Translations under genes and position numbers: made by a program
Shown here: positions 60,080-64,000 of the stretch, piece after piece
Layout of the letters: every line of letters starts with the position of its first letter
Numbering within the stretch: position 1 is the first letter of the stretch
Notes under the pieces: generated by a model
Seen by the model: only the letters and a program-made list of their open reading frames with translations
What the model was told of the DNA's origin: nothing
Database searches by the model: none
Assembly: GCF_012940005.1 (NCBI RefSeq)
Contig: NZ_SPMX01000025.1
Location: 1 to 64,000 of the forward strand
DNA length: 64,000 bases
DNA from: Candidatus Accumulibacter contiguus
Lineage (GTDB): Bacteria; Pseudomonadota; Gammaproteobacteria; Burkholderiales; Rhodocyclaceae
Direction of reading: 5' to 3'

Positions 60080-60796
60080 TCAGTGCGAATCCCTGCCGGC
60101 GGCAGTGGGCAGGCCAGCCATGCGGCGGGCCCGGAGTTCTCTGTCGATTCCTTCGGCCTGGTCAGCCACGCGGTCGATCTCTTCCACGAGTTGCGCCAGC
60201 GGCAGTTTCACTTCGAGGTCGATGCTGTCGTCGGCAAAGATTTTCTTGAGAATCTGCATCGAGAGACGGTCTGCCTGGTTTTCATACCAACTGACGCCAT
60301 GCTCTGCCTCGCCCGAAAACGGCTGTTCCCACCACAGCAGCGATGGGCGATAGCTCTCGACCAGCGCGTCGACCGCGGCGCAGACCTCGTCACTCAGTTC
60401 CTGCAAGTCCGGAACCAGGTACGCAGGAACGCAGCGGCGAGGGCTCGAAAAACCCGATTCGATGGCAAAACCGGTGATCTGCCGTTTCATGTCCTTGAGC
60501 AGCCGGCTCACACCGGTCAGCGGGTCGATCATTTCGGCAACCAGATCCCCCAATGCCGACTGCGGACGCACGCCGGTCTCGAGTCTCTGTTGCATGTCGT
60601 CGAGCGTGCGCAGGTGCTCCGAGATTTTTCCGGCTTGCCGCCAGCATGACCCTTCAGACCCACCTTGCAGATAAGCGTCTACCGCTTCCCTGAAGATCGC
60701 CGTAGCATCAGCTATGGCATCCAGATAGCTGTCGAGATCGCTTTCGATCGACCGCGAAATGGCGGACCTTGGTGCCGCTTGCACTTGAGTTTCCAC
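60080..60796 (-). CDS. PhoU/DUF47-like protein, second of a pair
   Basis: A 238-residue helical protein resembling the DUF47/PhoU family ('SDLDSYLDAIADATAIFREAVDAYLQGG', 'HLRTLDDMQQRLETGV', 'VPDLQELSDEVCAAVDALVESYRPSLLWWEQ', 'YENQADRLSMQILKKIFADDSIDLEVKLPLAQLVEEIDRVADQAEGIDREL'). The last segment is the second PhoU-like bundle with its E/D-xx-D motifs. DUF47 proteins normally accompany PiT phosphate transporters or act as phosphate regulators. The start is GTG 60794-60796, with AGGAGA before it. It is the same length as the preceding gene, and the two are diverged paralogues. Confidence 0.72.
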   Translation of the reverse strand: METQVQAAPRSAISRSIESDLDSYLDAIADATAIFREAVDAYLQGGSEGSCWRQAGKISEHLRTLDDMQQRLETGVRPQSALGDLVAEMIDPLTGVSRLLKDMKRQITGFAIESGFSSPRRCVPAYLVPDLQELSDEVCAAVDALVESYRPSLLWWEQPFSGEAEHGVSWYENQADRLSMQILKKIFADDSIDLEVKLPLAQLVEEIDRVADQAEGIDRELRARRMAGLPTAAGRDSH

Positions 60797-60899
60797 AATG
60801 ATTTCTCCTGCTGGAAGTAAAAAACTGGAGACTGACCCGCCTGGGGCAAGCTGCCTCTGGCTGCCAGTGCTTCTTGAAATACTGGAAATGGCTTGCATG

Positions 60900-61616
60900 T
60901 CAGCTGGCCACGAACTGTTGGGGGAAGAGGGCAAAGCCGCGGCTTCCGGCAGACAGTTGCCGGGACCAACTTTTGAGAATGACACCGGCACCAGAAAGTT
61001 CATGAGCGATTTTGTTCAGATTTTCATGCAGACCGTACGGCCAGCACGCGTGCGCTGGAGACATCCCCTGCGACGGTGCGAGGAATCGCTCCTCAGTAGC
61101 CGGTACTCCCCGCACGAGGGTTTTCCCGCTAGCCAGCGCACTCTGGCTGACGATGGCGGCGTCGGCATCGTACTCGGCTGCTGGTGAGCCATTTGCCAGC
61201 CGGGCATAGCCATTCTGCAGGCTCTCGATCGCTTTCTGGATCACCGCCAACATCTGGAAAGCGGCGGCATCCGGGGCCGACCACCCCGGATGGCAGTCGC
61301 GAGCGGCCCGGATCAGAAGCACTGCGGCCCGATCCAGAGCGTCCATCGTCGAGTGCATCTCGCCCATCCCGGCTTGCGGGAGCGAATCAACCACTGCCTG
61401 ATTTCGCCGCTGCAGTTCTTCACGACGCTGCTCCATTTCGAGCAGGCGCAGCGAATGTGCCGACTCTTTCCCCTGCAGCACCTCGGCAAGCACCCTTGCC
61501 AGATTCACCACCATCCTGGCCTGTTGGTCGATCATGACGAAGAAATCCGGCGCTTCGGCAGCACTCACGAGCGGACGGACTCTACGCACAACTTGTGAAA
61601 CGGCGATGGGGGTCAT
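60900..61616 (-). CDS. PhoU/DUF47-like protein, first of a pair
   Basis: A 238-residue helical protein, a distant paralogue of the gene downstream: 'FFVMIDQQARMVVNLARVLAEVLQGKESAHSLRLLEMEQRREELQRRNQAVVDSL', 'MHSTMDALDRAAVLLIRAARD', 'MLAVIQKAIESLQNGYARLANG' and 'LHENLNKIAHELSGAGVILKSW'. The heptad-like E/D/R pattern of helix 1 and 3 is PhoU-like, but metal motifs are degenerate. The ATG at 61616 (GTG 61625 is an alternative) has AGGTG before it. A 103-base gap separates it from the second copy. Function is inferred from the fold and the CYTH-CHAD neighbour. Confidence 0.55.
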   Translation of the reverse strand: MTPIAVSQVVRRVRPLVSAAEAPDFFVMIDQQARMVVNLARVLAEVLQGKESAHSLRLLEMEQRREELQRRNQAVVDSLPQAGMGEMHSTMDALDRAAVLLIRAARDCHPGWSAPDAAAFQMLAVIQKAIESLQNGYARLANGSPAAEYDADAAIVSQSALASGKTLVRGVPATEERFLAPSQGMSPAHACWPYGLHENLNKIAHELSGAGVILKSWSRQLSAGSRGFALFPQQFVAS

Positions 61617-62426
61617 GGCGTTCACCTGTGTTCTGCGGCAATGGCGGCTGGAGAAATGGTCATCAGTGGAATGTTGAAATGTTGATTTGCTTGCTCGGCA
61701 AGAACGATCGCGGTCGCTCTGCTCTCATAGAGTTGGATAAAGCATATATCGTACCAGCTTAAACAGAAATTTCATTCTCGCGTAAAATCAGCGCCATGCA
61801 ATCGATCGACCGGGTCTGCGCGAAACCCTTGGGGGTGCAACAAAACGCCATCAGAAACCCGCTGCCGGGCTGGCAAGACAGTCATCTCCACTTTAATTCA
61901 GATACTTGATGGAAAATGCAGGAGGCTGCCGGAGAATGCGGTGTTACACCATGACCCCAGCTAAACACCGTACCCGATACAAGATGAGCGAGCCATTCGA
62001 CACCGCAGCCATGCGGGCCGCTGAGGGCGAAGGGGGGCACCCGATGAATGATGGAAAAATCCCGTTCGTGCTGAACCGGTCGAAAGCCGATCGCTCACTG
62101 GTCACAGGTGTAACGTTCCTGCATTGCGACAGATTCCGCTGGCCGACCGTAACTGGCTGTTATGTATGGGTAATACCAATTGTCAGCAGATCGGATGGCG
62201 GCGCATCGTCCGATTTGTTGCACCCGTAAAAGTTTTAGTGGCGCCTCTGGCTGCGCGCCTAGCGACTTGATCTTTGGTGAATATTGATGGCGGCAGAGGG
62301 CTGGCATGGCTTGTGCTTGAACTGCGGTAACGGATATTCCGATCACCGTTTTCATATGCAAGTGGCTTGCTCAGTGGGAATTGGATGCTCCTGGCCAGGT
62401 CACCCCAATTCTCAGGAGCTTGTCAT
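61617..62426. other. Intergenic region before the CYTH-CHAD gene
   Basis: An 810-base divergent spacer between the PhoU-like pair (minus strand) and the CYTH-CHAD gene (plus strand). The longest open frame (61906-62229) has no homology I recognise and no good ribosome-binding site, so I do not call it. The right part has a sigma-54-like element at 62302-62317. No convincing pho box was seen. Confidence 0.55.
62302..62317 (+). promoter_or_regulatory. Sigma-54 (RpoN)-type promoter match before the CYTH-CHAD gene
   Basis: TGGCATGGCTTGTGCT matches the consensus TGGCACGNNNNTTGCW at all but two defined positions, with correct GG-N10-GC spacing. It lies 110 bases before ATG 62427. Confidence 0.5.
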
Positions 62427-63917
62427 ATGGCTATTGAAACCGAACTGAATCTCTCCCTAACGCCCGGAGTGGCCAGCAGGCTGGCCAAGCATCCGCTGCT
62501 GACCGCCGCCAAACCGATTCGCCAACGCGTCGTCAATACCTATTACGACACCGCAGACCAACGCTTGCGGCGCGAGCGGGTGATCGTTCGCCATGGCAGA
62601 CAGGGGGCGACCTCACTGTCGTCGATTCGGCGGGAGGCCCCGCCGCAGGACAGGCAGGCGGGACATGACGAGTGGGAATTGGTGGGTGCGCCCGGAGAAA
62701 TCGATTTCTCGCAGGTCAAGGACGGTACGCTGCGTCATCTGCTCGAATCCGTGCGCGCAGAACTGCGGCCGGCATTTATCGCCAGTTTCACGCGCAGCGC
62801 CTGGCTGCTGGCACCGCGCGAAGACGTACGCATCGAACTGGCACTCGATCGCGGCTGGATCGAGGCCGAAGGACGGCGCCAGGCAATCTGCGAGATCCGG
62901 CTAGAGTTGTTGTCGGGAGGTGTCGCTGACCTGTTTTCCACCGCCAGCGAACTGCAGGCCGATCTTTCCCTGCACCCGGAAGCCGCCAGCAAGCTCCTGC
63001 GTGGCTACCGGATTCTGGCAGCGGAACAATGGCCGGTGGTCAAGGCGCTTCCCATCGAGATCAACACCGGGATGTCGGCGATTGCCGCATTCCGGACGAT
63101 CGGGCTGGCCTGCCTCAAACACCTGCAGAGCAATGAGCAGGGACTGCGGGAAAGCGACAATCCCGAGTTTGTCCATCAGGCTCGCGTCGCGATCCGCCGT
63201 CTGCGTTCGGCGATTCGGGTCTGGAAGCCACTGCTCCCGCAGGACTTCGTGAGCAGCTTCGACCCGCTCTGGCAGGCTCTGGCCAGGCAACTCGGCGAAA
63301 CGCGAAACTGGGATGTGTTTCTTGCCGAGACCTTGCCATCGATCGTTGCTGCTTTCCCTCTCCCGGAAGGCGTCGCGATCGCTCGCCTGTCGAACTACGC
63401 GCAGCGTCGCTGCGCCATCAATCGCCAGGCAGCGCGCAGCGCACTCAAAACGGATGATTACTCGCGGCTGTTGCTCGAATTCACTGCCGCCATTCTGGCG
63501 CTTCCCGAGGGCGAAGCGCGCCCACTCGAAGCCTTTGTGCCGCGCTGCCTCGACAAGCGCGCCAAACAGGTCAGGCAACTCGCGGCACAGGCACTGTGCG
63601 GCGACGCGACGGCCCGCCATCGTCTGCGTGTGGCCTACAAGCGACTGCGCTACGCGATCGAATTTTTCGCGTCACTCTTCCCCGGCGAACGGCTGCGCAA
63701 CTACCACCTGTCGGCCAGCGGCCTGCAGGAAATGCTCGGCCGACTCAACGATCTGGCTGTGGCCAGCGAACTGATCCATGAAGCGCTGCCCGGTGAGCAG
63801 GGGGAGGGCATACGCTGCTGGCTCGAAGGGCAAACTGAACAGCTATTGCCCGAACTGGGCCGCCTGCTGGACGATTTTCACCAGCAGGCGGCACCGTGGA
63901 GGACGCCGGCTGCTTGA
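62427..63917 (+). CDS. CYTH-CHAD domain protein (polyphosphate-associated)
   Basis: A 496-residue protein with an N-terminal CYTH domain (about 1-200: 'IETELNLSL' start, 'VNTYYDTADQRLRRERVIVR', 'ELALDRGWIEAEGRRQAICEIRLEL') and a C-terminal CHAD domain (about 225-485) rich in Arg/His ('NPEFVHQARVAIRRLRSAIRVWK', 'HRLRVAYKRLRYAIEFFASLFP'). CYTH proteins hydrolyse or bind triphosphates, and CHAD targets polyphosphate granules; the CYTH ExExK motif is 'ETELN', with its lysine replaced. So it may bind rather than cleave. AGGAG lies 9 bases before the ATG. The neighbouring PhoU-like pair supports a phosphate-storage role. Confidence 0.9.
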   Translation: MAIETELNLSLTPGVASRLAKHPLLTAAKPIRQRVVNTYYDTADQRLRRERVIVRHGRQGATSLSSIRREAPPQDRQAGHDEWELVGAPGEIDFSQVKDGTLRHLLESVRAELRPAFIASFTRSAWLLAPREDVRIELALDRGWIEAEGRRQAICEIRLELLSGGVADLFSTASELQADLSLHPEAASKLLRGYRILAAEQWPVVKALPIEINTGMSAIAAFRTIGLACLKHLQSNEQGLRESDNPEFVHQARVAIRRLRSAIRVWKPLLPQDFVSSFDPLWQALARQLGETRNWDVFLAETLPSIVAAFPLPEGVAIARLSNYAQRRCAINRQAARSALKTDDYSRLLLEFTAAILALPEGEARPLEAFVPRCLDKRAKQVRQLAAQALCGDATARHRLRVAYKRLRYAIEFFASLFPGERLRNYHLSASGLQEMLGRLNDLAVASELIHEALPGEQGEGIRCWLEGQTEQLLPELGRLLDDFHQQAAPWRTPAA

Positions 63918-63947
63918 ATCCCGTGCAACTTTTGTGGATCGCGTCAA

Positions 63948-64000
63948 TGACTCACGAATCGCCCCTCACCTGCAAGCAGGAGAGGGGGCATCGGTTGAAG
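63948..64000. repeat. Palindromic repeat, modules C-B, cut by the window end
   Basis: 'TGACTCACGAATCGCCCCTC' (the reverse of the C module's outer part) is followed by a B-type stem, CCCCTCACCTG...CAGGAGAGGGG, running to the edge of the window. It lies about 30 bases after the CYTH-CHAD stop. Confidence 0.7.

Noticed and set aside
61906-62229. A 107-codon open frame in the spacer before the CYTH-CHAD gene
   Set aside because: It has no recognisable motif or good ribosome-binding site, and an irregular composition, so it is probably a chance open frame.

Overview
The window looks like a chromosomal segment of a betaproteobacterium of the Rhodocyclales, most like 'Candidatus Accumulibacter' or a close relative. 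This is inferred from the protein sequences, the high G+C, the rpmH-rnpA-yidD-yidC-mnmE / dnaA-dnaN-gyrB origin layout, a PEP-CTERM protein, and phosphate/polyphosphate-type genes (PhoU/DUF47-like pair, CYTH-CHAD). No rRNA, tRNA or CRISPR array was seen.

Layout. 1-5.97 kb is an accessory region: an IS1634-type transposase tail, a HicA-like toxin with an unfamiliar large partner, a transposase plus DruA-like (DUF4338) unit, and a P4-type integrase next to the 3' end of mnmE, which carries a near match to the SGI1-type attachment site. 5.97-15.3 kb is the origin region. 15.3-18 kb holds pyrF, a toluene-tolerance/LPS-kinase-like gene and a glycosyltransferase. 18-25 kb is a type I secretion operon (two tandem ABC proteins, HlyD adaptor, TolC) preceded by a short TnpB-like protein lacking RuvC. 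25-31.5 kb is tldD, a nitrilase-family gene and yhdP. 31.6-42 kb has glnE, a FapA/DUF342 protein, DUF2889, sucCD, an ornithine-cyclodeaminase-family gene and a PP2C-FHA-phosphodiesterase signalling cluster. 43-46.5 kb has a PEP-CTERM protein behind a sigma-54-like promoter, crcB-DUF190 and a broken MFS transporter. 46.5-57.4 kb is housekeeping (InaA-type kinase, methyltransferase, proB, obgE, rpmA, rplU, a DctS/DctR-like two-component pair, tilS, accA, alkA, usp). 57.6-64 kb has a SulP-STAS-cNMP transporter, two PhoU-like proteins and a CYTH-CHAD protein.

Two window-wide patterns stand out. First, six genes (dnaN, rplU, a type I secretion ABC gene, a glycosyltransferase, the FapA-like gene, the PP2C gene) are out of frame by exactly one extra base in a homopolymer, twice in rplU. 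Removing the base restores full family-like proteins, so most are probably sequencing/assembly insertions; the genes are annotated here as single loci. Second, a composite palindromic repeat (REP-like, modules A-B-C, sometimes with an extra D) occurs at seven places, and its GTCATGAC core and TTAACGG edge supply start or stop codons to several genes.
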